A stretch of DNA of 41,861 nucleotides from Burkholderiales bacterium (GTDB lineage Bacteria; Pseudomonadota; Gammaproteobacteria; Burkholderiales; Casimicrobiaceae), in assembly GCA_020851255.1 (NCBI GenBank), contig JADZDA010000133.1:1-41861 (forward strand), written 5' to 3'. Shown here piece after piece: positions 7,700-17,173 of the stretch; the first letter of the stretch is position 1; the number at the start of each line of letters is the position of its first letter. The translations under genes and the position numbers were made by a program. The notes under the pieces are model-generated. The model was not told the origin of the DNA. It saw only the letters and a program-made list of their open reading frames with translations, and did not search any database.

Positions 7700-9814
7700 T
7701 CAGTCGCGGTCCAGGAGCTCGTCGAGCGCGGCCAGTGGCGCGCCGTCGTCGAACAACGCGGCGGCGCCTACGGCCATCCGGTGTGCGAGCCGGTCGCGCC
7801 AGTCGCGGTCGGCGGCGAGACGCGCGGCGAGCGCGACGCACGCATCCTCGTCCTGCGCGACCAGTTCGGGCGTGCCGATCTGCGCGAGCATCGCGGCGCT
7901 CTGCCGCGCGCGCATGGTCGTCCCCGGCCGTGTCGCGATCGGCAGGCCGCAGGCGATCGCGTCGAGGCTCGTGTTGCCGCCCGACCAGCGGACGCTGTCG
8001 AGCATCGCGTCGCAGGCGAGATTGACGCGCAGGTAGTCGTCGTGCGCGGTCTGCCGCAGCACGACGACCCGATCCGCGTCGACATCGTGCGCGGCGAGCG
8101 TCCGGTCGAGCCGCGAGCGCCAGGCCGCCGTCAGCTTCGGATGCCGGCCGGTGTACGCGAGGATCCGCGCGTCCGGCGCGGCGGCCAGCACTCTCGCGAT
8201 CCGCGTGTCGTCGTCGGGGTGCAGCTTGAACAGCGACTGGGGAAAGAGGATCAGCGCGCCCTGCGCCGGCAATCCCAGCCGCTGCCGGTCGGCGGCACCG
8301 GGCACCCGCGGACGGGCGTAGCGCGTGCCGAGCCCGGGCAGCCGGCGAAGTCGCTCGCGGTAATGCGCGTCGGCACCGGGCGGTTCCATCGGCCCCGACG
8401 TGAGCATCTCGTCGATGGTCGGGAGTCCGGTCGTCACCGGGTGTCCCCAGCCGGCGACCTGGCGCGGGGCGAGGCGCAACGACGCGAGCGCGAACGTCGC
8501 GGCGTCCATGCCGAGTTCCGGATAGACGATGACGTCGTAGGCGCGCGCGACGATGTCGGCCGCGATCCGCGAGGGCGGCGACGCGCCGTGCGCGACGAAC
8601 GAGTCGGCGTGCGCCCGCAGTCTCGCGGTCAACGCGTCCTCGCCGGCCGCGAGGTGGTGGACCGCCACCTCGTGGCGCCGCGGATCGAGCCCGGTGATCC
8701 AGCTCTCGAAATAGCGGCCGACCGTCCCGTCGCGGAAAAAGGCGCTGACGAACGCGACGCGCCGGCGCGACCCGGCACCCGAGGCGCCCGGACGCGGATC
8801 GCCACAGCGCGGGACCGCTCCGCGCGCCGCCGCGAGCGTCGCCGCGACCAGGTCGCCGTAGCGGGACTGGAGCTCGCGGTCGTCCTCGCCCTGGTAGGCG
8901 AGCAGGAAATTGGTCCACCTCAATTCGTCGATGACCCGCGCGGCCGGCAGCGCCGACGCGAGCGCCGGCAACTCGCCCGCCAGCCGGTCGAGCCCTCGCG
9001 CGTAACGCTCGCGCGTTTCCGCGATCGCCGCGGCCGACGCCGGCACCATCGGCAACGTCAACTCCGCGCCCAGTCGCGCGCGGAGGAGCCCGGGGTCGTC
9101 GCGCGCCGCGCGGATGTACGCGCTGCGCGCCTCGTCGACGTCGTCGCGTTCCGCCAGCGCGCCGGCGAGCGCGTAGCGGACGGCGGCGTCGGCGGGCCTC
9201 TCGGAGAGCGCGGCCTCGTAGGCGGCGATCGCCGGATCGAGGCGGCCAGCCCGCCGGTCGATGCCGGCGATCACGAGCCTCGCCGTGCGCTGGCGCGCAT
9301 CGCAGGCGAGCGCGCGCTTCGCGGCGTCGACCGCGCCGGCATCGTCCCCGGCGGCGCGCCGGGCGACCGCGAGATTGGTCCATCCGAACGCGTACCGGGG
9401 GTCGGCGGCGACCGCGCGCTCGAACGCCCGGTGCGCCTCGATGGCGCGTCCGGCCGATCGCAGCGCGTTGCCGAGGTTGTTCCAGGCGCGTGCGTAGGAG
9501 GGGTCGAGCGCGACCGCGCGGCCGAACGCCTCGACGGCGCGCGCGGGATCCTGCACATCGGCGGCCACGATCCCGAGCGCGCTCCACGCGCGCGGATCGC
9601 CGGGCGCGAGCGAGACCGCCCGCTCAGCATCCGCGAGCGCCGCCGCGGCGTCCCCGCGGGCGACGCACGCCTCGGCCCGCAGCCGGAGCGCCAGCGAGCG
9701 GGCCGCCGCCGGGGCACGCGGGTCGTCCACGACCTCGGTGGCGGCGCGGGCCGCGCGGGAGGGATCGTCCGCGTCGAGCGCGCGCTGCGCGGCGACGAGT
9801 CGCGGATCGGTCAC
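7700..9814 (-). CDS. TPR - GT41 glycosyltransferase (His-to-Gly variant)
   Basis: A 704-residue protein with N-terminal TPR repeats (about residues 1-250, e.g. AWNNLGNALRSAGRAIEAH) and a C-terminal GT41 domain. Visible landmarks are VAFVSAFFRDGTVGRYFESW, AGWGHPVTTGLPTIDEMLTS, the FPQSLFKLHPDDD lysine region and SGGNTSLDAIACGLP. In the first motif a Gly stands where the upstream paralogue at 5497 has His (DLNDHCVG). This may mark a subfamily or altered catalysis. It has no SEC-C motif and no export signal. The GTG start sits in a GTGA overlap with the stop of the preceding gene (minus strand), so it is the last gene of a coupled operon. It ends one base from the convergent gene at 7698. Confidence 0.88.
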   Translation of the reverse strand: MTDPRLVAAQRALDADDPSRAARAATEVVDDPRAPAAARSLALRLRAEACVARGDAAAALADAERAVSLAPGDPRAWSALGIVAADVQDPARAVEAFGRAVALDPSYARAWNNLGNALRSAGRAIEAHRAFERAVAADPRYAFGWTNLAVARRAAGDDAGAVDAAKRALACDARQRTARLVIAGIDRRAGRLDPAIAAYEAALSERPADAAVRYALAGALAERDDVDEARSAYIRAARDDPGLLRARLGAELTLPMVPASAAAIAETRERYARGLDRLAGELPALASALPAARVIDELRWTNFLLAYQGEDDRELQSRYGDLVAATLAAARGAVPRCGDPRPGASGAGSRRRVAFVSAFFRDGTVGRYFESWITGLDPRRHEVAVHHLAAGEDALTARLRAHADSFVAHGASPPSRIAADIVARAYDVIVYPELGMDAATFALASLRLAPRQVAGWGHPVTTGLPTIDEMLTSGPMEPPGADAHYRERLRRLPGLGTRYARPRVPGAADRQRLGLPAQGALILFPQSLFKLHPDDDTRIARVLAAAPDARILAYTGRHPKLTAAWRSRLDRTLAAHDVDADRVVVLRQTAHDDYLRVNLACDAMLDSVRWSGGNTSLDAIACGLPIATRPGTTMRARQSAAMLAQIGTPELVAQDEDACVALAARLAADRDWRDRLAHRMAVGAAALFDDGAPLAALDELLDRD

Positions 9815-12800
9815 GACGCCGGCGTCCGTCCCGTCCCGGCCGACTCGAGCGCAGCCGGTGCGATCTCGCCGATCGCGGCCACGTAGGCCGCCTCGAGGTT
9901 CCTCGTCTGGCCGGCGCCGTCGACCAGCGGCGAGCCGGCGAGCCCGCGCGCGATGGCGTCGCGGACTTCGCGCGCGAACGCCGGATCCTCGGCGAGACGC
10001 ACGGCCAGGTCGACGTATTCGCGTCCCGACTGCGCGAGCGTCGAAGTCACGCCGAGATTCTCGAGGATCGACGAGGACGTGCGCTCGCCATGGCGGCGCC
10101 CGACCAGCGTCACCACCGGCACGCCCATCGCCAGCGGTTCGATCGTGCCGTTCACGTTGCCGAACGGCATCGGGTCGAGCACGACGTCGACGACCCGGTA
10201 GCGCGCCTGGTTGTGCGCCTCGTCCCGGCCCTGCGGCAGGAACACGAGCCGGTCCGCGCCTATGCCCATGGCGGCCGTCAGGCGCAGGTACGCGCCGCGG
10301 TCGCGATCGTTGAGCGGCGAGAACGCGAAGCGCGCGCGCGGCAGGCGGTCCGCCACCTCCTTCCAGAGCGTGAGACACCGCCGCGACAGTTTCATCGGGG
10401 TGACGAACGCACCGATCACGAACGCGTCCGCCGGAATGCGCACCGCGTCGCGCGCGAGGGCGGGCACGTCGGCGGGATCGGGCGCGCGGAACGGATACAC
10501 GCAGCCTTCCATCGCCAGCAGCCGCTCGATCTGGTGCTCCTGCGCCTCGGGCACGTCGGCGTAGCGGTCGGTGAGCTTGAAGTCGATCGTCGACATGCCC
10601 AGCGTCCCCGCGCTGGCGACGTGGGTGATCTGGACGCGCGCCGGCTTGAGCGCGAGGATCCCCGGCCGCGCCCCCTTGGTGTGCGTCTGCAGGTCGACGA
10701 GCAGGTCGAGGTCGTCCTCGCCGATCAGGCGCGCGGCCTCGCGGTCGACGAGCGCCGACACGTCGCGGAACCCGGTCGCGAGCGCCTCGAACCGCGCCGT
10801 CCAGTCGTCGCGGTCGGCGGACAGCGAGTAGCAGTACACGTCGAAGCGCTCGCGATCGTGATGGCGGAGCGCCTGCCACATCATCCTGCCCATCACGTGG
10901 TCGCGCAGGTCGGCGGAGAGGTAGCCCACGCGCAGCCGCCCCGGCCTGCGCGCGGCCGGTCGCGGGCGGGGCACGCCGTACACGCGGCGGATCGACTGGT
11001 CGTAGGTGCGCGCGAACCGGTGGATCACCGACGGCTCGATGTCGAAGAAGAGCAGCAGGTAGAGGAGTTCCTCCAGCGCGTCGACCAGCGCCGACTCGCT
11101 CGCCGCCCGGTAGCGTTCCTGCCGCAAGCCGTCGAGGACGCGGTCCAGACGGGCGAACTCGGCGCGGTGCTGGCAGACCTCCAGCGCCTGGACCGCCATC
11201 AGCAGCGACTCCGGACACGCGGCCTCGAACCTGCGGAAGTTCGCGACCCACTCGTCGATCCGGCCGGTCGCGCGCAGCGTCTCGCCCAGGTTCTTCCACG
11301 CGCCGTCCCGCGTCGGATCACGCGCGACGACGCGGCGATACGCCTCGATCGCCGCGGGCAGCCGGCGTTGCTGCTGGAACAGCACGCCGAGGTTGAAATC
11401 GGCGTCGACGAGCGCCGGATCGAGCGTGATCGCCCGCTGGTAGGCGCGCGCCGCGGCGTCGGTGTTGCCGTCGAGCTGCAGCGCGACGCCGACGTTGTAA
11501 TGGGTCTCGGCGTCGAGCGGGTCGCCGACCATCGCGCGCTCGAACGACTCGGCGGCGGCGAGTCCCGCGCCCAGGCGCAGCTCGGCGTGGCCGATCGCAC
11601 GGTGCAGGCCCGCGTGCGCGGGCGCGAGGGCGAGTCCGCCCGCCGCGATGTCGCGCGCGAGCTGCGGCAGGTCCCGCTCGAGCGCCAGCCGGCTCGCGTC
11701 GACGCGCGCGTCCGCGTAGGCGGGCGCGGCGGCGATCGCCGCGGCGAGATCGACGGCGGCCGCGTCGAGGTCGCCGCCGTCCCAGGCGACGCGGGCGCGG
11801 AAGTGCAGCGCCGGCGCGAAGCCGGGTTGCAGCCCGAGCAACGCGTCGTACGCGGCGCGCGCGCGCGCGGCGTCCTGCTGCTGGTGCGCCCGCAGCCCCG
11901 TCGTCCACAACTGCCCGAGCACGACCGGCGTCTCGACGCAGGCGGCCACGCGGGCGACGCCCGCGCACGCCGCGGCGAGCGCGCCGACGTCCGGAACGAT
12001 CCGTTCGTCGACGAGCGGCGGCCGGTGATCCGCGAGGGTCCAGACCGCGCGGCCCGGCCGGTGCGCGAGCAGGGGGCCGGAGGCGACGTCGAGCCCGCAC
12101 GCGTCGACGAAGACGTCCGGATCGCGATCGACGAGCGCGCGCGCCGCGGCGGACCCCGGCGCATCGCCGACGGCGATCCGCGCCCGGGGCCGTACCGGGA
12201 TCGCCGAACAAAAGGCGTCCAGCGCGTCCGGCGCGACCGCCGCGACCAGCGTCAGCTCGATGCCTTCGGCCGCGAGTGCCGCGAGCGCCGCGCGGGCGCT
12301 CGCGCTCATCGACGGCGCGACCAACACCGCGACGCGCAACGCCGCCCCCGCGGTGCGCGCCGGCCACAACAGCGGAACCGCGGGCGCGTCCGCGGCGACG
12401 ACGCCGGTCGCGTAACGGGCCGCGAACTCGCCGGCGAGCCGCGCGTCCCCGACCGACCGCGCGACGAGCGCGATCCGCCGCAGCGAATCGAGCGCGGCCA
12501 TGGGGTCACGGGCGAGCGCCTGCTCGAAGATCGCGGGCAGCGCAGCGGCGAGCGCGGGCGGCGCGGCGGCGGCGACCGCCGACTCGGCGACGACCGCCAG
12601 CAGTTCGAGCGGCAGCGCGGCGGGCATCGCCGCGAGCGCGGTGACGAACTGCTCCCGACCGGATGAGGGCGTCGTGCGGACCAGCGCCTCGGCGATCAGC
12701 CGCGCGCGCGCCGGCGCCGCGATCATCGTCGGGTCGGCGCGAACCGCGTCGGCGATCGCGTCCCAGTCCGCGCCGGCGGCGCCGCTCATGGCGTCGGCGA

Positions 12801-13149
12801 CACGCCGGAAGGTCTTCGCCCGCGGCTCGTCCGGTGCGCGCCGCAGGACCTCGGCCGCCGCGTTGCGCGCCTCGGCGACGTCCCCCGCGTTGAGCGCGGC
12901 CTCCGCCAGCGCGAGCCAGCTCGCGAGGTGCGCCGGGTGGGCCTTCGCCGAGTCGCGCCAGGTCGCGCGCGCCGCTTCCCGAAGGTCGAGCTTCCAGAGC
13001 GCCTCGCCCAGGTGGAAGCGGGCGTCCGGCTGGCGCGGCTGCGCCGAGATCGCGCGCCTCAGGCACAGCACGGCGTCGATCGGCCGGCCGAGCCAGAGGT
13101 GGTCGCGCCCGAGCTTGAACCAGTCGACGGTGGCGGTCTCGCCGTTCAC
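9811..13149 (-). CDS. Large TPR - GT41 glycosyltransferase with an extra central domain
   Basis: A 1112-residue cytoplasmic protein. It has N-terminal TPRs (about 1-110), an atypical central segment, a second TPR array (about 440-640) and a GT41 domain (about 730-1100). The GT41 motifs include VGYLSADLRDHVMGRMM, HVASAGTLGMSTIDF, VTPMKLSRRCL with the donor-site Lys, GNVNGTIEPLAMGVPVV and GERTSSSILENLGV. The central part (about 270-420) begins LRVAVLVAPSMSASA and reads like a degenerate Rossmann-type half domain. It could be a relic of an ancestral TPR-GT duplication; that is inference. The GTG start overlaps the preceding stop in GTGA, and the stop overlaps the next start. The family role is protein O-glycosylation; the acceptor is unknown. 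Confidence 0.88.
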   Translation of the reverse strand: MNGETATVDWFKLGRDHLWLGRPIDAVLCLRRAISAQPRQPDARFHLGEALWKLDLREAARATWRDSAKAHPAHLASWLALAEAALNAGDVAEARNAAAEVLRRAPDEPRAKTFRRVADAMSGAAGADWDAIADAVRADPTMIAAPARARLIAEALVRTTPSSGREQFVTALAAMPAALPLELLAVVAESAVAAAAPPALAAALPAIFEQALARDPMAALDSLRRIALVARSVGDARLAGEFAARYATGVVAADAPAVPLLWPARTAGAALRVAVLVAPSMSASARAALAALAAEGIELTLVAAVAPDALDAFCSAIPVRPRARIAVGDAPGSAAARALVDRDPDVFVDACGLDVASGPLLAHRPGRAVWTLADHRPPLVDERIVPDVGALAAACAGVARVAACVETPVVLGQLWTTGLRAHQQQDAARARAAYDALLGLQPGFAPALHFRARVAWDGGDLDAAAVDLAAAIAAAPAYADARVDASRLALERDLPQLARDIAAGGLALAPAHAGLHRAIGHAELRLGAGLAAAESFERAMVGDPLDAETHYNVGVALQLDGNTDAAARAYQRAITLDPALVDADFNLGVLFQQQRRLPAAIEAYRRVVARDPTRDGAWKNLGETLRATGRIDEWVANFRRFEAACPESLLMAVQALEVCQHRAEFARLDRVLDGLRQERYRAASESALVDALEELLYLLLFFDIEPSVIHRFARTYDQSIRRVYGVPRPRPAARRPGRLRVGYLSADLRDHVMGRMMWQALRHHDRERFDVYCYSLSADRDDWTARFEALATGFRDVSALVDREAARLIGEDDLDLLVDLQTHTKGARPGILALKPARVQITHVASAGTLGMSTIDFKLTDRYADVPEAQEHQIERLLAMEGCVYPFRAPDPADVPALARDAVRIPADAFVIGAFVTPMKLSRRCLTLWKEVADRLPRARFAFSPLNDRDRGAYLRLTAAMGIGADRLVFLPQGRDEAHNQARYRVVDVVLDPMPFGNVNGTIEPLAMGVPVVTLVGRRHGERTSSSILENLGVTSTLAQSGREYVDLAVRLAEDPAFAREVRDAIARGLAGSPLVDGAGQTRNLEAAYVAAIGEIAPAALESAGTGRTPAS

Positions 13150-15515
13150 TTGAGTCGCGCCTTCAGCGCTTCACGCACGAACGAGGGCGTGATCGCCCGG
13201 AGCAGCGGACCGGCGGACGACAGCCGCAGCCGCAGCGCGACCTCGGCGAAGCGGCGTCCGGCGTCCGGACCCGCGACCGGCGCCGCGGCGATCCCGGGCG
13301 CGGGCGCGGCGTCCGTCACCGCGCCGTGCAGCGCCGCGGGCCGCGGCGCCGGCGGCGTCCAGGGTCGGTAACCCAGCGCGTCGCGCACGCGACGAGGCGA
13401 CAGCGGCGCCGCTGTCCGGGCCGGCGCGCCAGCGCGGGCGCGCTCGTACACCGCGAACGTGGCCTCGGCCATCGCCTCGAGAGTCCCGTGGCGCATGTCG
13501 AACGCGGCGCGCGCGGCGCGCGCGAGGGCTTCGGCGTTCGCGTCGCCGACGAGCGCCTCGATGCGATCGAGCATCCGGGCCTCGTCACGCCACTCGGCGT
13601 CGCTCATCACCCAGCCCGCGCCGGTCGGGGCCGTGCGCTCGGCGAGCGCGCCGATCGGCGGGACCAGCACCGGACGGCCGCAACGCCACGCCTCCGAGAG
13701 CGTGTAGCTGAAGGTCTCCGGCCCGGCCGACGGGTAGAGGACCAGCGCGGCGCGGTAGTGCGCGAGGAGGTCGGGCAGGTCGCGCGGATCGTAGCGGCCG
13801 TGGACGGTGAAGCGCACGTCGTCGCTCTGCCAGGCCGCGTGCTGCCGGTCGAGGTAGCCGATCAGCACGAAGCGCAGCCGCGCTCCGCGCCCGCGCGCGA
13901 GCTCGACCAGCCGCTCGATGCGCCGCGCGCCCTTGTCCGGGCCGACCGCGCCCAGCATGGCGACCGTCGGCACGCCGTCGTCGGGCAGCATCACCGCGAG
14001 GCGGGTCCCGGCGTGCCGGTCGGCGAGCCCGGGCACGCCGTGCGGGATCACGTCCACCTCCGCCGACGGGTGGTAGCGGCGCAGCGTGTCGGCCGCCCAG
14101 CGCGACGGCGCGATCAGGAACGCCGCGTGCTCCACCAGCGGCCGGTGCGATTCGCGCCAGCGCGCGATGTCGATGCCGGCGTACGCCGGCTGCGCGGCGA
14201 GGCAGGCGCCGCAGGCGACGGGATCGGTCCGCGCGCCGCAGTACATGCCGTCGGCCCCCAGGAACGTGATCGTCGGGCAACCGGCGTTGACGTCGTGCAC
14301 CGTGTAGCCGAACGGCAGCGGCAGCGCGGCGAGCGCCTCCATCAGGCCGTCTCGGCACGCGGACACGTTGTGCACGTGGACGAGCGCCGCACCCAGCGTC
14401 GCGGCGATCGCGCCGACGAAGTCGGCCCAGGCCTCGCCGGGTTCGCGCGCGATCTCGAAGACGAGGGTCTCGCCGGTGCGCCGGTGCGCCTCGACGCGCC
14501 AGCGGTCGCCGACCGCGACCGCGATCGCGTGGCGGCGCTTCGACCGCGACGCCGCGATCAGCGCGCGCACGTGCGTCTCGGTGCCGCCACCCTGGTGATG
14601 GACGATGTGCAGCACGCCGTCGCCATCCGCCGCGTCCAGCGCCAGCGTGGTCGCCGCGCGCAGCGGCCCGAGCGGGTCGGCGGCGACGTAATCGCGAACG
14701 AGCTCCAGATAGCCCGGGTGGCGCCCGACCAGCGTGGCGAGGTTCTTCGGCACCAGCGCGTCCTTCTGCTGCTCGAACGAGCGCCCGCCGGTGTGGACGA
14801 CGAACGCGTCGTCGGCGAGCACGTTGCGCCAGCCGGCGGCGGCCGCGCGCAGGCACAGGTCGTTCTCCTCGCCGTATCCCAGCCCGAACGCCGGATCGAA
14901 CCCGCCGATCGCATCGAGCAGCGCCCGGCGCACGTAGAAGCAGAAACCGACGCCGGTCGGCAGGTCCGGATACGACGGCGCGGCCGCGCGCGCGAACGCG
15001 GCGGCGAGCGGCGCCGGGTCCGCGCCCTCGGGCCAGCGGTTGTTCACGCAGAACGCCGGGTACGACAGGATCTCCGCGTTGTTCGACCACGGCGTGATCG
15101 TGCCGATCGCCGGATCGGACGCGGCGCAGCGCCGCAGCGCCTCGAGCCAGCCGGGCGAGACGATCGTGTCGCTGTTCAGCAGCACGACATCGTGCCGGGA
15201 CAGCCCCATGCCGCGGTTCGCCGTGCCGGTGAAGCCCAGGTTGCGCTCGTTGGCGAGCAGCTCGACCTGCGGGAGCCCTCGCGCCGCGATCTGCGCGAAC
15301 ACCTCTCGCACACCCGGATCGGGGGACGCGTCGTCGATCAGCACCAGCCGGTAGCCCGGCGGCGTGCACGCGAGCACGCTGGCGACGCAGGCGCGCACGT
15401 CGTCCGGCGCGTTGTAGACCGGGATGACGATGTCGACCACGGGCACGGTCGGCGCCGCGTCCGCGCCGGACGTGGACGCGGCCCGCGCCGCGTCTGACCT
15501 CCCGCCGGCGCTCAT
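13146..15515 (-). CDS. Bifunctional GT2 - GT4 glycosyltransferase
   Basis: A 789-residue fusion. The first half (about residues 28-290) is a GT2 GT-A domain: VDIVIPVYNAPDDV, the acidic motif LNSDTIVSPGW, and GLGYGEENDLCLRAAAAGW near the base-containing region. The second half (about 310-690) is a GT4 GT-B domain with GGGTETHVRALI at its N-terminal lobe and the SEAWRCGRPVLVPPIGAL donor-side segment. A proline-rich tail of about 90 residues follows. Such two-headed enzymes usually extend a glycan by two successive sugars from nucleotide-sugar donors in the cytoplasm. The ATG start lies in an ATGA overlap with the upstream methyltransferase stop, and the stop overlaps the next GTG, so expression is coupled. 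Confidence 0.9.
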   Translation of the reverse strand: MSAGGRSDAARAASTSGADAAPTVPVVDIVIPVYNAPDDVRACVASVLACTPPGYRLVLIDDASPDPGVREVFAQIAARGLPQVELLANERNLGFTGTANRGMGLSRHDVVLLNSDTIVSPGWLEALRRCAASDPAIGTITPWSNNAEILSYPAFCVNNRWPEGADPAPLAAAFARAAAPSYPDLPTGVGFCFYVRRALLDAIGGFDPAFGLGYGEENDLCLRAAAAGWRNVLADDAFVVHTGGRSFEQQKDALVPKNLATLVGRHPGYLELVRDYVAADPLGPLRAATTLALDAADGDGVLHIVHHQGGGTETHVRALIAASRSKRRHAIAVAVGDRWRVEAHRRTGETLVFEIAREPGEAWADFVGAIAATLGAALVHVHNVSACRDGLMEALAALPLPFGYTVHDVNAGCPTITFLGADGMYCGARTDPVACGACLAAQPAYAGIDIARWRESHRPLVEHAAFLIAPSRWAADTLRRYHPSAEVDVIPHGVPGLADRHAGTRLAVMLPDDGVPTVAMLGAVGPDKGARRIERLVELARGRGARLRFVLIGYLDRQHAAWQSDDVRFTVHGRYDPRDLPDLLAHYRAALVLYPSAGPETFSYTLSEAWRCGRPVLVPPIGALAERTAPTGAGWVMSDAEWRDEARMLDRIEALVGDANAEALARAARAAFDMRHGTLEAMAEATFAVYERARAGAPARTAAPLSPRRVRDALGYRPWTPPAPRPAALHGAVTDAAPAPGIAAAPVAGPDAGRRFAEVALRLRLSSAGPLLRAITPSFVREALKARLK

Positions 15516-16819
15516 CGCGGATCGGCGCCCGGAAGGCGCCCGGCGATCCGCGCCCACGCGAGCTTCGCGCGCATCCACGGCAATACGAACCACCACCGCA
15601 CCGACTGGCGGTACGCGATGATCCGCTCCTGCGCCGCGAGCGCCCGGTCGAGCCGCCCGCATTCGGCGGCGAGTTCGCCCAGGCGATGGTCGGCGGCGGC
15701 GAGATCGGACGCGAGTCCCGGCACGCGTGCCGCTTCGCGTTCGACCGCGGCGATCCGCTCTCCGCGCGCGGCGATCTCCGCGTCTCGGCCGGCGAGCGCC
15801 TGGTCCCGCTCGACGACGATCCGCTCGCGGAACGCGCACAGCTCCTCGAGGTGGCGCACGTGCGCGTGCGCCTCGGTGAGCTGGCGGTCGCGCTCGACGA
15901 CCAGCCGTTCCCGCTCGGTGACCAGCGGCTCGAGCCGCGCGTTGAGCGCCTCCAGGTGGCGCACGTGCGCGTGCGCCCCGGCGAGCTGGCGGTCGCGCTC
16001 GACGACCAGCGCCTCGCGTTCGCGCGCGAGCGCGTCGAGCCGCAGCGCCTCGGCGGCCTGCCGCGCCGCGCGCTTCCACTCGGTCTCGCCGGCGTCGGAG
16101 AAGAGCGAGAGCGCCGGCGCGGGCGCGGGCAGCGCCGTCGGCACTCGCGCCGCGACGACGACGAAGTACATCGGTTCGGGCGCCGCCGCCGGCGCGACGC
16201 GGGCCGCGTCGCCGTTCCACGCCTCCGCGCCCTCGCCGCCCGCCTCGCGCCACAGCGTCGAGCCCAGCCAGACGCGCTGCGCGTACCACTCGCGCGCCGG
16301 GAACGCGGTGTCGAGCAACCGCGACAACTCCGCGCGGTCGTGCTCGTGCCGGTGATAGGGATTCGCGTAGGCGCGCGCCTCGGAATACTCGCGCCGGTTG
16401 GGCGCGGAGAGCACGAGCACGCCGTCGGGCGCGAGCACGCGCGCGACTTCCGCGAGCATCGGGCCCTGGTCGGACGCGTCGAGATGCTCGAGGGTCTCGA
16501 ACGACACGACGAGGTCGACGCTCGCGTCGGCGAGCGGCAGGCGGGTCGCCGAGCCTTCGGCGAAGCGCAGGTTGGCGACGGCGGCGTACGCGGCGCGCGC
16601 GTGGGCGATCGTCGGCGCGTCGATGTCGACGCCGACGACCTCGCGCGCGGCGCCGGCCAGCAGCGCGCTGCCGTAACCCTCGCCGCAGGCGACGTCGAGC
16701 ACGCGCCGGCCGGCGGCGTAGCGCAGCGCGAACGCGTAGCGGTGGACGTGCTCGTAGACGATCTCGCCGCCCACACCGGGGACGAAGCGCTCGCCGGTGA
16801 ACGTGAGGGAGGTGTCCAT
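15512..16819 (-). CDS. SAM-dependent methyltransferase with a long coiled-coil tail
   Basis: A 435-residue protein and the first gene of the minus-strand glycosylation operon. Residues about 1-190 form a class I methyltransferase: motif I VLDVACGEGYGSALL (about 39-53), acidic GVDID, then LVVSFETLEHLD and LAPDGVLVLSAPN. Residues about 240-390 are a charged coiled coil with near-identical 35-residue repeats built on VVERDRQL and AHAHVRHLE. Methyltransferase/coiled-coil fusions are known as chain-length terminators of O-antigens (WbdD type), where the coiled coil acts as a ruler. A similar role is possible here, with wzm-wzt nearby, but this is inference. ATG at 16819 is chosen because the conserved FTGERFVPG start follows it directly. 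Earlier in-frame sequence is proline/arginine-rich and non-conserved in appearance. Confidence 0.85.
   Translation of the reverse strand: MDTSLTFTGERFVPGVGGEIVYEHVHRYAFALRYAAGRRVLDVACGEGYGSALLAGAAREVVGVDIDAPTIAHARAAYAAVANLRFAEGSATRLPLADASVDLVVSFETLEHLDASDQGPMLAEVARVLAPDGVLVLSAPNRREYSEARAYANPYHRHEHDRAELSRLLDTAFPAREWYAQRVWLGSTLWREAGGEGAEAWNGDAARVAPAAAPEPMYFVVVAARVPTALPAPAPALSLFSDAGETEWKRAARQAAEALRLDALAREREALVVERDRQLAGAHAHVRHLEALNARLEPLVTERERLVVERDRQLTEAHAHVRHLEELCAFRERIVVERDQALAGRDAEIAARGERIAAVEREAARVPGLASDLAAADHRLGELAAECGRLDRALAAQERIIAYRQSVRWWFVLPWMRAKLAWARIAGRLPGADPR
15795..16010 (-). repeat. 105-bp coding repeats in the coiled coil
   Basis: The segment beginning gtggcgcacgtgcgcgtgcg at 15851 recurs almost unchanged at 15956. 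That is a spacing of 105 bp, or 35 codons. A shorter related block (cgctcgacga near 15807, 15891 and 15996) marks a third partial copy. The unit encodes the VVERDRQL...AHAHVRHLE coiled-coil module. Confidence 0.8.
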
Positions 16820-17105
16820 GGGCCCGCTCAAGAGCTGTGAATGAATCCGGCGTCTCCGCGACGGGGGGGCCCGGGGTGCCGGCGCAGGCCCGACCCGAAG
16901 CGCGGGCCGGCTGCCCGCGCCAGGGGAGCGACACCCGCCAGCGCCCCCGGACGCCCCGGCCCGACGGGAGGACTGCGACGGCTCGCCGCAGACGCATCGC
17001 CTGTCCGAACGCGCCGCACGTCGGCGGGCAACGCGGGGATGCAGGGTCCGTCCACCGCTACTCCGCCTTCGGCGCCGATCGACCCGCGGCCGTGTCCAAC
17101 ACGAC

Positions 17106-17111
17106 ATTCTA
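17106..17111 (-). promoter_or_regulatory. -10 box, candidate promoter of the methyltransferase/GT operon
   Basis: TAGAAT on the minus strand (within CGGCTAGAATGTCG) is a close -10 match in a GC-rich context. No good -35 is found at 16-18 bp. The implied leader is about 280 bases. Confidence 0.4.
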
Positions 17112-17167
17112 GCCGATCGCGCCGTACCGACGGCGCTCGCGCGCGCGCCGGCCGCCGCCGTATCGCC

Positions 17168-17173
17168 TACACT
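17168..17173 (+). promoter_or_regulatory. -10 box, candidate promoter of the deacetylase
   Basis: TACACT within GCCTACACTGACGG lies 44 bases before the ATG, giving a leader of roughly 38 nt. No recognisable -35 is present. Confidence 0.4.
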
